From Bacteroidota bacterium (GTDB lineage: Bacteria; Bacteroidota; Bacteroidia; Cytophagales; Cyclobacteriaceae), in assembly GCA_023431285.1 (NCBI GenBank), contig JAEYXN010000014.1:1-20050 (forward strand): DNA of 20,050 bases. Reading direction: 5' to 3'. Every line of letters begins with the position of its first letter. Positions within the stretch are counted from its first letter, which is position 1. The notes below the pieces were generated by a model. The model worked only from the letters and a program-made list of their open reading frames with translations, searched no databases and had not been told where the DNA came from. A program made the position numbers and the translations under genes. Positions 7,664 to 13,363 of the stretch are shown one piece after another.

Positions 7664-8551
7664 ATGCCCAGTCGTTCCTGTAATGTGATCGATTCGTCGA
7701 TTGGAATTCTTCCAAGTGTTGTGATAGAAAAGCACTCAAGGCCAGCTTATCCCTGGTTCAACCATGCCCTGGGTTGCATGCTCATTCTTTTCATCCTGGC
7801 AGGGTGCAAGGAGAAGACCTACAGAGTAAAAACGGAAACATTAGCTTTATCTTCCTTACGGGAAGTAGTTGCATTGGAAGATTCTCTGGTCAAACCAGTG
7901 TTGTATAAGAATGTTGCAGGATTCGATTCTCTCTCACAGGCCGAGGCAAAAGATAAATTTATCGCTGTACTTCTTCCAGCGATTCTTGTGGCAAAACATG
8001 AACGCGAGACTGATCAGTTGAAATTCCGGCTTCTTCTTGAAGAAGAGAAATGGGATAATGAAGACAGTACTTTGTTTAATTATCTGAAAGAAAGGTATCA
8101 GATCCGTACTGTTGATCACGGCTTTCAGCGAATGCAGACATATCCGAACAGTCTCGTTCTTGCACAGGCTGCAGTTGAGACAGGCTGGGGAAAATCCAGA
8201 TTCTTCCGTGAGGCAAGAAATGTATTTGGCATTTGGTCGTTTAATGAGAACGATGTAAGGGTAGAAGCTCACTCCGCCCGCGGAAACAAGAAAGTATTTC
8301 TGCGTGCGTACGATGATCTGTCGGGTTCCGTCAGAGACTATTTCGATGTGTTATCTCGTAGCAACGCGTATCGTGGACTGCGAATTATGCGCGACTCGAC
8401 CGAGGATCCTATCCAACTGCTGCCCTACTTGTCGAATTACTCAGAACGAAAAGGCGCTTACACCAGATTGCTAAATAAAGTAATAGAACAGAATGGCCTC
8501 CGTCGCTACGACAATTACCGAATCCACCCCGACTACCTCGAGGCGGAATAA
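7664..8551 (+). CDS. Bax-like glucosaminidase-domain lipoprotein
   Basis: The C-terminal half is a glucosaminidase domain like E. coli Bax and GH73 enzymes, which cut the glycan strands of peptidoglycan. The catalytic region reads SLVLAQAAVETGWGKSRFF with the probable acid Glu at residue 172, followed by NVFGIWSF, VFLRAYDDLSGSVRDYF and LLPYLSNYSERKGAYTRLL. Near the N-terminus MLILFILAGCKEK is a lipobox, so the protein should be anchored to the outer or inner membrane through that Cys. The start is unclear: ATG 7664 places 47 residues before the Cys; GTG 7721 gives a more typical signal peptide of 28 residues; ATG 7778 leaves a very short one; GTG 7616 overlaps the YHS gene. The domain assignment is secure; the start is not. 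Confidence 0.82.
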   Translation: MPSRSCNVIDSSIGILPSVVIEKHSRPAYPWFNHALGCMLILFILAGCKEKTYRVKTETLALSSLREVVALEDSLVKPVLYKNVAGFDSLSQAEAKDKFIAVLLPAILVAKHERETDQLKFRLLLEEEKWDNEDSTLFNYLKERYQIRTVDHGFQRMQTYPNSLVLAQAAVETGWGKSRFFREARNVFGIWSFNENDVRVEAHSARGNKKVFLRAYDDLSGSVRDYFDVLSRSNAYRGLRIMRDSTEDPIQLLPYLSNYSERKGAYTRLLNKVIEQNGLRRYDNYRIHPDYLEAE

Positions 8552-8576
8552 TCAGTTGTGCGCATCTGCAACGCTG

Positions 8577-9908
8577 TTACCGCCTGGCCACTCGCCGACC
8601 TATTTCTAACACAATTCTATCTGGCTTCAACGTCACCAGTGGCACCAGCTTCGGTTTCTGATCCGTAGGATTAACGTAGAATGATTGGAAGAACCTTTGC
8701 AAAAAGATAGTCATCTCCGCCATCGCGAAATTATTTCCAATGCAGAGGCGCGGCCCGGCTCCGAAAGGATAGAAAGCCTTACTTAGTTCTTTGTCTAAAT
8801 TGTTTTTGGAGAATCTTGCGGGGATGAAACTCTCGGAGTTTTTCCAAAGGCCAGAGTCGCGGTGCAGTCCGTAATAAAATAATACGATGATGGTGTCTTT
8901 CGGAATCAGGAAATTGTTGAAGGTGTCGTCCTGCATACTAAGTCGGTCACTGATCCACGCCGGGGGATATAACCTCATGCTCTCCTTTACAACGCAATTG
9001 AGGTATTCAGACATCACAGCTTCCCGTACAGAAACAGAAGACGCCTCGTTATGCAGCTGATCCTGTTCTGAAGGATGGTTTGCCGCGAGATACAACGTCC
9101 AGGCTAGTGCATTTGCTGTGGTTTCATGACCGGCGATGATTAGAATGGTGATCTCGTCAATGAGCTGTTCTTCCTTCATTGGTTCGCCATTGTCTTCGTA
9201 CCTCGCCTCGAGCAGCATGTCGAGGAGATCATTGAATCTCTGCGATGAAGATTGCCGGTCCCGGATCATCCCGCGAATAATATCGCGGAGACGTTCTGCC
9301 TTTCTAAGATGTCGAGCGTTCTCCCCTGATAACCTGAACCACCAGCGCTTGTACACCTGGCGGAGATCTCTGATTACATAATCTTGCAGCTCATAGATCA
9401 GTCTTCCTAATTCGGCTTGCACAGCCTGCGGTACATCGACGTTAAAAAGCGTATTAATGACCAGATCGAAAGCAAGCTGATTCATGAGGGGATACACATC
9501 AACGGGCTGACCTGTCGGAATGCTGGTTAGAAACCTGTCGATAGTACGCTCCATGATATCATACAGCGCGTGAATCTTTTCGGCATGAAACCCGGGCTGG
9601 ATAAGTCGTCGCTGCCGAAGCCAGTACTCTCCATTTGAGGTGAGTAATCCTTTTCCCAGAAATCTTCCAAGCTGCTGTGTTACTATGGGCGACTTTTGAT
9701 AGTTTCTGTGATTCCCTCGAAGCACATGATCAATGAATCGCGGATCCTGTGTCACTATGAATTTCGCAGACCCCAGCATCACGGAATAAGTACCATGATG
9801 CCTGGCCATGCTTTCTTCCATCGACCCGATGGGGTCCCACACCTGTTTGATGGTGCGCGGAATGGACTGCAGAAAATTATATCCAGGGGGAACGGAAGGA
9901 GAGCTCAT
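8577..9908 (-). CDS. Cytochrome P450
   Basis: A complete P450 of 443 residues from ATG 9908 (MSSPSVPPGYNF). An upstream ATG at 9944 adds 12 residues that look random. Conserved elements in order are the WxxxR motif of helix C (W96, R100 in WLRQRRLIQPGF), the I-helix oxygen-activation motif AGHETT (259-264), the K-helix ExxR (E309, R312 in KESMRLYPP), and the heme loop FYPFGAGPRLCIG with the thiolate ligand C389. No N-terminal membrane anchor is seen, so it is a soluble bacterial enzyme; it resembles the fatty-acid-type CYP4/CYP102 group more than the macrolide type. No ferredoxin or reductase gene is adjacent, so the electron donor and substrate are unknown. It converges with the Bax-like gene (25 bp apart), and its upstream region is a repeat array. 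Confidence 0.95.
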   Translation of the reverse strand: MSSPSVPPGYNFLQSIPRTIKQVWDPIGSMEESMARHHGTYSVMLGSAKFIVTQDPRFIDHVLRGNHRNYQKSPIVTQQLGRFLGKGLLTSNGEYWLRQRRLIQPGFHAEKIHALYDIMERTIDRFLTSIPTGQPVDVYPLMNQLAFDLVINTLFNVDVPQAVQAELGRLIYELQDYVIRDLRQVYKRWWFRLSGENARHLRKAERLRDIIRGMIRDRQSSSQRFNDLLDMLLEARYEDNGEPMKEEQLIDEITILIIAGHETTANALAWTLYLAANHPSEQDQLHNEASSVSVREAVMSEYLNCVVKESMRLYPPAWISDRLSMQDDTFNNFLIPKDTIIVLFYYGLHRDSGLWKNSESFIPARFSKNNLDKELSKAFYPFGAGPRLCIGNNFAMAEMTIFLQRFFQSFYVNPTDQKPKLVPLVTLKPDRIVLEIGRRVARR

Positions 9909-9964
9909 GGGACGAAGGTAGAAACAGCCGGAGCAGGTTAGCAAGAGAAGGGCAGCCGGTCTCC

Positions 9965-10055
9965 CTACCTGTTACCTGGCACCTGCTACCTGCTACTTGT
10001 TACCTGTTACCTGTTACCTGCTACCTGCCACCTGCCACCTGCTACCCGCTACCTA
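9965..10055. repeat. Tandem heptamer array, 13 units
   Basis: Thirteen contiguous 7-bp units with consensus YYACCTG run without a register break, the ACCTG cores falling every 7 bp from 9967. Variation is mostly C/T at the first two positions (CTACCTG, TTACCTG, CCACCTG); three units have altered cores (CTACTTG, CTACCCG, CTACCTA). The array starts 57 bp upstream of the P450 start codon. Heptamer arrays like this are well known in cyanobacteria as STRR sequences. It has no long ORF of its own that looks like a gene. Confidence 0.9.
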
Positions 10056-10064
10056 GGTTGTCCC

Positions 10065-10119
10065 CCTGTTGTCGCCCTGTCCACTGCCTGTCCGCCCCCT
10101 GTTAATTCCCTGGGAACAT
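10065..10119. repeat. Five CCTG cores phased at exactly 11 bp
   Basis: CCTG occurs at 10065, 10076, 10087, 10098 and 10109, each 11 bp apart, with a T following in the first four. This follows directly on the heptamer array and shares its CCTG core, so the period changes from 7 to 11 bp. The sequence between cores is not conserved. Confidence 0.7.
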
Positions 10120-10125
10120 CAATAA

Positions 10126-10150
10126 GGGGATGAAAAGGGGATTGGGAGGG
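10126..10150 (+). other. G-quadruplex-type motif
   Basis: Four G runs (GGGG, GGGG, GGG, GGG) are separated by loops of 7, 3 and 1 nt, fitting the usual G3+N1-7 pattern. It lies in the loop of the 19-bp inverted repeat. Folding is not demonstrated. Confidence 0.45.
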
Positions 10151-10302
10151 AGGCGGAAGGCGGACAACAGGGGGACAACCTCCCTCGTGGGTGCGGGTTA
10201 GTCAGTTGGATGCTCTTGCTCGGATTTGTACGCCCCTTTTCTAACCCACTTCAGTTGACCGGCCATTCTATTGTTACCAGCTATTATCTACGCGTGTCCG
10301 GG

Positions 10303-11130
10303 CTATTGCGGGACGCCGGCGCGCTGGCCGGCCCCTGACAAATATTCATACGCGCGGTAAAGAACCAGGATCTCAACCAGGGTGGCAGGGATCATGACTA
10401 CGTATCCGATAAGAAACAGGATGACGGTTATCAGGCAGCATCCCATCACTATTTCAAGAATACCCGCAATGCGGGAGAGTTCGCCCATTCCGTCCTGAAG
10501 ACGCAGTAGTGCTATGCCAAAAAGCAAGCTTAACGTCCCCATGATGACGGCAGCGGCGATATAGGGAATCATAATGCTCTCGAAATTGTCTGCTGACAAC
10601 GTGCTAATGTTTAACACCCCTTCTAAGGCTTTTCCAACAATAAGGAGGATCGCTGCTATTTTCAGGAGTGAGTTTTCAAATAATTCTGCGAGGGCAATGA
10701 ATCCCCGCGCGAAGAGGGCAAAAGACACCACCGTTACGACGGTCATGCTGATATAGATCCCATTCATCTGTAGTCCCCAATCACGGCCATCCGAAAGCCA
10801 CGACACATCCAGTGCTCCAAGAATTATCTCACATATCAGGTAAACTGCACCCGCAAGTGCCCCGGTGAGCACAATGTTTCGATGCGGGGAAGTGTTGATG
10901 CTTTCTTTTGTTTCCATGATTTCGGGTGGTTTGGTTGAAAATGATTCGTAACTCTCTCCAAGTGCTTCCAGCAGGATTTTTACGGTGGAGGTACGTGGCA
11001 GAACTTCTCCTGATTCGATCCGCTGGATCGTGCGCACACTCACGTGACTTTTTTCCACCAATTCTTCCTGAGTCAGCTGTTTTTCTTTTCGGAGGGCGGT
11101 GAGCCGCGCCCCCAGTTCCGGTTGTTGCAT
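10303..11130 (-). CDS. XRE-family regulator fused to a multi-span membrane domain
   Basis: From ATG 11130 the protein has 275 residues; a GTG start at 11148 would add six. Residues 1-65 are a Cro/C1-type helix-turn-helix (LGARLTALRKEKQLTQEELV, then SVRTIQRIESGEVLPRTSTV). After a short linker, residues from about 86 to 262 form six or seven hydrophobic segments (for example VLTGALAGAVYLICEIILGA and SLLFGIALLRL). The protein should therefore sit in the inner membrane with its DNA-binding domain in the cytoplasm. HTH proteins with such tails occur in Bacteroidota; their signals are mostly unknown. It has no close operon partner, and its 5' and 3' flanks are both repeat-rich. Neither its target nor autoregulation can be read from the sequence. 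Confidence 0.85.
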   Translation of the reverse strand: MQQPELGARLTALRKEKQLTQEELVEKSHVSVRTIQRIESGEVLPRTSTVKILLEALGESYESFSTKPPEIMETKESINTSPHRNIVLTGALAGAVYLICEIILGALDVSWLSDGRDWGLQMNGIYISMTVVTVVSFALFARGFIALAELFENSLLKIAAILLIVGKALEGVLNISTLSADNFESIMIPYIAAAVIMGTLSLLFGIALLRLQDGMGELSRIAGILEIVMGCCLITVILFLIGYVVMIPATLVEILVLYRAYEYLSGAGQRAGVPQ

Positions 11131-11400
11131 AGGCTTTGATGATGCCACAATGATACATGTTTAACGGCCCCTGTAGCCCGCCAAAGCGGGTTTTCTACCC
11201 GTCATTTGCCCGTCTTTTGAAAAATCAGTGTGAGTGTGAGTGTAGGTTTGTGAGAGAGGAGAGAACAATAGGGCCGCCAGGCCGTCCTTTCCACGAGAAA
11301 AAGAAATGTCAACCGAATGTATTTTGACTCTCAGAGGAGCTGAAACCTCTCTTATGAGTTGCCCCACCGGCCACCCGGCAGCCCGGCTGTCTATGCTTCA
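11131..11400. other. Upstream region of the XRE gene, low-complexity and no gene
   Basis: This stretch holds a short hairpin at 11177-11190 (CCCGC, loop CAAA, GCGGG) followed by TTTT on the plus strand, where no gene is present to terminate. It also holds three GTGTGA-like hexamers at about 11228-11245. The 68-codon minus-strand frame at 11161-11367 has no recognisable protein character and is not called. Confidence 0.5.
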
Positions 11401-11507
11401 TTACCTGCTACCTGTTACCTGCTACGACGCCTCGCCCTGCCTGTTTCCTGCTACGTCGCCTCGCCCTACCTGCCACCTGTCACGGCGCCTCGTCCTGCTA
11501 CCCGCAC
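11401..11507. repeat. Second heptamer array with a 29-bp higher-order unit
   Basis: Three heptamers of the same YYACCTG type (11401-11421) pass into a compound unit of 29 bp. It is seen at 11426-11454, 11455-11483 and, shortened, at 11484-11507. Each copy starts GNCGCCTCG(C/T)CCT and is followed by more CCTG-containing heptamers. The two full copies differ at only a few positions. The array overlaps the 3' end of the small ORF at 11466-11717. Confidence 0.8.
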
Positions 11508-11717
11508 CGCGTCCGCATCCTTCTCCTTAGTAAGGAAGTAGTCTTCTGCCATCTGGATCAAAGACAGTTCAGAGATCTCAATAGTGTATCCCTTTCTCAC
11601 GCTTCTGTCATCAGTGAGCGGTCGGAGTACACCATATTTGTCACGGGGCAGAACAAGAATGTAACGATATCCAAGAGCCTTCCAGTGAGAAAGGGTGGAA
11701 GAACGGAAACTGGTCAT
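11466..11717 (-). CDS. Hypothetical small protein with repeat-derived C-terminus
   Basis: An 83-residue frame from ATG 11717. Residues 1-68 (MTSFRSSTLSHWKALGYRYI, LVLPRDKYGVLRPLTD, YTIEISELSLIQMAEDYFLT) have normal protein composition with mixed strands and a helix, and look like a genuine small Bacteroidota protein, although I recognise no family. The last 15 or so residues (AVRVAGRGAVTGGR) and the TAG stop are encoded by the repeat array, CAGGTAG on this strand. This suggests that the array grew into the original 3' end. The gene lies 110 bp downstream of the aminotransferase stop on the same strand and may share its transcript. Confidence 0.55.
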   Translation of the reverse strand: MTSFRSSTLSHWKALGYRYILVLPRDKYGVLRPLTDDRSVRKGYTIEISELSLIQMAEDYFLTKEKDADAVRVAGRGAVTGGR

Positions 11718-11827
11718 TTCTGTTTGAGTTAGGTTAGCTCAAAATATCAATTAATCATTCCGATTCCATCCCGGATTTTTCCGGTACGTAATATTTTTAG
11801 CACAATTACTTCGTCGCCGGTAACTGC

Positions 11828-13018
11828 TCAAGACATCCGTGATCGTATAATCTCTGCAATGATGGCCAACCCTTTCCTCATGGTCTCTTCCGTAGACGCC
11901 GAATAGTTAAGGCGCATCGTGTTTCTGCCATGACTCCGGTCCAGGAAGAAATGATGACCCGGAACAAACACAACACCCTTTGCCATCGACTCGCGAAGGA
12001 TATCTTCTGCATCCATTGTCGCAGGTAAGGTGATCCAAAGAAACATTCCTCCCTGTGGTTGCGTGAATGATATTCCCTCAGGGAACGTTGCGCGGATCGT
12101 TTCACTCATGATGGCACACTGGTTCTTATAAAAAGTACTGACCTTCTTGACATGCGCCTCCAATGAATGATCGCAGAGAAACTGGTAGAGTATCCGTTGC
12201 GCGAGCAGATTGGAATGAAGGTCTGATGCCTGTTTTGCAATCGTCATTTTTCGAATGATGTATGCGGGTGCCGTCGCCCATCCAAGCCTTAATCCCGGTG
12301 AGACAATTTTTGAAAACGATCCAAGATGAATTGTTCTATCGGGATGAAGTGTATATATGTCAGGTTCGTCGCTGTTGCTGAATTTGACATCCCCGTAAGG
12401 GTTGTCTTCCACCCAGAACATGTCGGAGTGCTTTTGTGCCTCGACCAGTTGGATGCGCCTTTCTTTTGAGTATGTTCCTCCCGTTGGATTCTGAAAATTT
12501 GGAATACAATAGAAAAACGCCGGATCGATCGTGCTTGCAAGTCTGCTGAACTCAACGGGATCAGCACCTTCATCGTCGAGTGGCACTGAGTGGAGAGTAG
12601 GTTCATAGGCGGAAAACGCCTGGATTGCACCGAGATACGAAGGCTCCTCCAGAAGAAGAGGTGTATTCTTATTGCAGAATATTTTGGCTGCAAGATCAAG
12701 TCCCTGTTGTGCGCCGTTGAGAATCAGAATCTGGTCTGTGGACACACGGAAGCCTGCACGCGACGATTGCCTCTCTGCGAGATACTCTCTCAGTGGCATG
12801 AAACCTTCTGTGGGTCCGTATTGCAATGCAGCGCGACCATCCCGACTTATGACTCGCTCAGCAGCGACGGCGAGTTCTTCCACTGGAAAGAACGCGGGGT
12901 TAGGAAGTCCCCCGGCAAAAGAGATCACATCATTCGATGCGGCAACTTTAAGAATCTCACGGATGAAAGACTCGGGAATGGCATGCATTCGGTCTGCGAA
13001 GAAATCAGGATGGTTCAT
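11828..13018 (-). CDS. Fold-type I PLP-dependent aminotransferase (LysN/AvtA-like)
   Basis: This 396-residue class I/II aminotransferase is complete. It shows FAGGLPNPAFFP near the N-terminus, the cofactor-side NPTG motif (177-180, in PNFQNPTGGTYS), D205 and Y208 in VEDNPYGD, the Schiff-base lysine K237 in GSFSKIVSPGLRLGW, and the carboxylate-binding R369 in MRLNYS. The closest group by motif is the 2-aminoadipate/multi-substrate type (Thermus LysN-like, also the aminotransferase part of MocR proteins). LysN enzymes also accept branched-chain 2-oxo acids. Two branched-chain-residue-rich leaders with terminators precede it, so I infer a role in making or recycling valine, leucine or isoleucine, for example as an AvtA-like enzyme. 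The sequence alone does not settle the substrate. Confidence 0.92.
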   Translation of the reverse strand: MNHPDFFADRMHAIPESFIREILKVAASNDVISFAGGLPNPAFFPVEELAVAAERVISRDGRAALQYGPTEGFMPLREYLAERQSSRAGFRVSTDQILILNGAQQGLDLAAKIFCNKNTPLLLEEPSYLGAIQAFSAYEPTLHSVPLDDEGADPVEFSRLASTIDPAFFYCIPNFQNPTGGTYSKERRIQLVEAQKHSDMFWVEDNPYGDVKFSNSDEPDIYTLHPDRTIHLGSFSKIVSPGLRLGWATAPAYIIRKMTIAKQASDLHSNLLAQRILYQFLCDHSLEAHVKKVSTFYKNQCAIMSETIRATFPEGISFTQPQGGMFLWITLPATMDAEDILRESMAKGVVFVPGHHFFLDRSHGRNTMRLNYSASTEETMRKGLAIIAEIIRSRMS

Positions 13019-13154
13019 ATGATTGGTTATTATTGGTCATAAAAAAAGCCCGGTGGTGGCCGGGCTTAGGATAATTTGGACAATCCGCTTCCGGCCATGG
13101 AGGAATTTTCACCACTGCTGCCACTGCCAGAAGAATTGTGTAGATCAACGTCAT
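13005..13154 (-). CDS. Leader peptide 2, branched-chain-residue rich
   Basis: ATG 13154 opens MTLIYTILLAVAAVVKIPP, with nine Leu/Ile/Val among the first 17 residues. The AVAAVV core repeats that of leader 1, which argues against chance. Unlike a classical leader, this frame has no stop before the terminator. It reads through the hairpin and ends at TGA 13005-13007, overlapping the first 14 bases of the aminotransferase gene. That could give translational coupling, or the functional leader may end through another mechanism. A TAA in another frame sits exactly at the base of the hairpin (13066-13068). The start and first 17 codons are convincing; the end is less so. Confidence 0.5.
   Translation of the reverse strand: MTLIYTILLAVAAVVKIPPWPEADCPNYPKPGHHRAFFMTNNNQSYEPS
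13041..13067 (-). terminator. Attenuator terminator 2, next to the aminotransferase start
   Basis: An 8-bp stem (AAGCCCGG at 13046-13053, CCGGGCTT at 13060-13067) has a 6-nt loop and is followed on the minus strand by seven T. It ends 22 bp before the aminotransferase ATG, so it can only act on transcripts entering that gene. This position is the hallmark of an attenuator. Confidence 0.8.
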
Positions 13155-13160
13155 GGTTTT

Positions 13161-13194
13161 TAAATAAAAAACCCCGGCTTATCGGGCCGGGGTT
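13161..13194 (-). terminator. Attenuator terminator 1
   Basis: A 9-bp GC-rich stem (AACCCCGGC at 13170-13178, GCCGGGGTT at 13186-13194) encloses a 7-nt loop. On the minus strand it is followed by TTTTATTTA after the two Ts of the stem. It lies 32 bp after the stop of leader 1 and directly before the start of leader 2. Confidence 0.82.
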
Positions 13195-13226
13195 ATAATT
13201 TCTTTAGAAAATAATCATCCGGCCCT

Positions 13227-13277
13227 TCATCTCTGAAGCACTGCTGCGACGGCGATAATGACTGATGTTACTTTCAT
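13227..13277 (-). CDS. Leader peptide 1, branched-chain-residue rich
   Basis: A 16-residue frame, MKVTSVIIAVAAVLQR, ends in TGA. Seven of the 16 residues are Val, Ile or Leu, concentrated at positions 6-14. Translation to the stop would place a ribosome over the antiterminator strand at 13219-13225, letting terminator 1 form. A stall at the Val/Ile codons would leave that strand free. This matches the logic of ilv/leu leader peptides in enteric bacteria. It is too short for ordinary gene finding and rests on its composition and position. Confidence 0.65.
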   Translation of the reverse strand: MKVTSVIIAVAAVLQR

Positions 13278-13363
13278 GTGGCGTAAAAGTGTCCAAATAT
13301 TTTCATCCGCGCAAGTCCCGCACTCACATAACTGTAAGAAAACATACTGTATTCTCGGAACAT

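Larger units (their letters stand above)
10055..10181. repeat. Perfect 19-bp inverted repeat spanning 127 bp
   Basis: AGGTTGTCCCCCTGTTGTC (10055-10073) is the exact reverse complement of 10163-10181, with 89 bp between. The interior also holds TGTCCGCC (10089-10096), which can pair with 10159-10166 and would compete with the outer stem. There is no ORF inside and I see no target-site duplication. It may be a miniature inverted-repeat element, a REP-like structure, or an RNA hairpin. Confidence 0.8.
13019..13277 (-). promoter_or_regulatory. Tandem transcription-attenuation region of the aminotransferase gene
   Basis: Between the permease and aminotransferase genes the minus strand carries two units in series. 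Each has a start codon, a run of Val/Ile/Leu/Ala codons with an AVAAV core, a 7-nt strand able to pair with the 5' arm of the next terminator, and a GC-rich hairpin with a T tail. In unit 1 GGGCCGG (13225-13219), just after the leader stop, can pair with CCGGCCC (13190-13184). In unit 2 TGGCCGG (13097-13091) can pair with CCGGCCA (13063-13057). Both pairings would break the terminators. A ribosome stalled for lack of charged branched-chain tRNA should favour the antiterminator in unit 1. The promoter upstream of 13277 is not clear. Confidence 0.7.

Noticed and set aside
9965..10055. CRISPR array
   Set aside because: Units are 7 bp with no spacers and no cas genes nearby.
10055..10181. Insertion sequence remnant
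   Set aside because: There are inverted ends, but there is no transposase fragment, no typical IS end sequence and no target duplication; kept only as an inverted repeat of unknown origin.
11177..11194. Hairpin CCCGC-CAAA-GCGGG followed by TTTT
   Set aside because: It has the form of a small plus-strand terminator, but no plus-strand gene lies before it, and on the minus strand the T tail is missing. The stem of 5 bp is short.
11306..11541. Two plus-strand frames of 60-74 codons across the second array
   Set aside because: Their Pro/Cys/Ser/Ala-rich sequence is only the translation of the repeats, and they overlap the better minus-strand frame.
13107..13142. Trp/Gln-rich stretch (FFWQWQQW then TGA) in another frame of leader 2, suggesting a trp attenuator
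   Set aside because: This frame has no start codon between the preceding TGA and the Trp codons, whereas the branched-chain frame starts with ATG and shares its core with leader 1.
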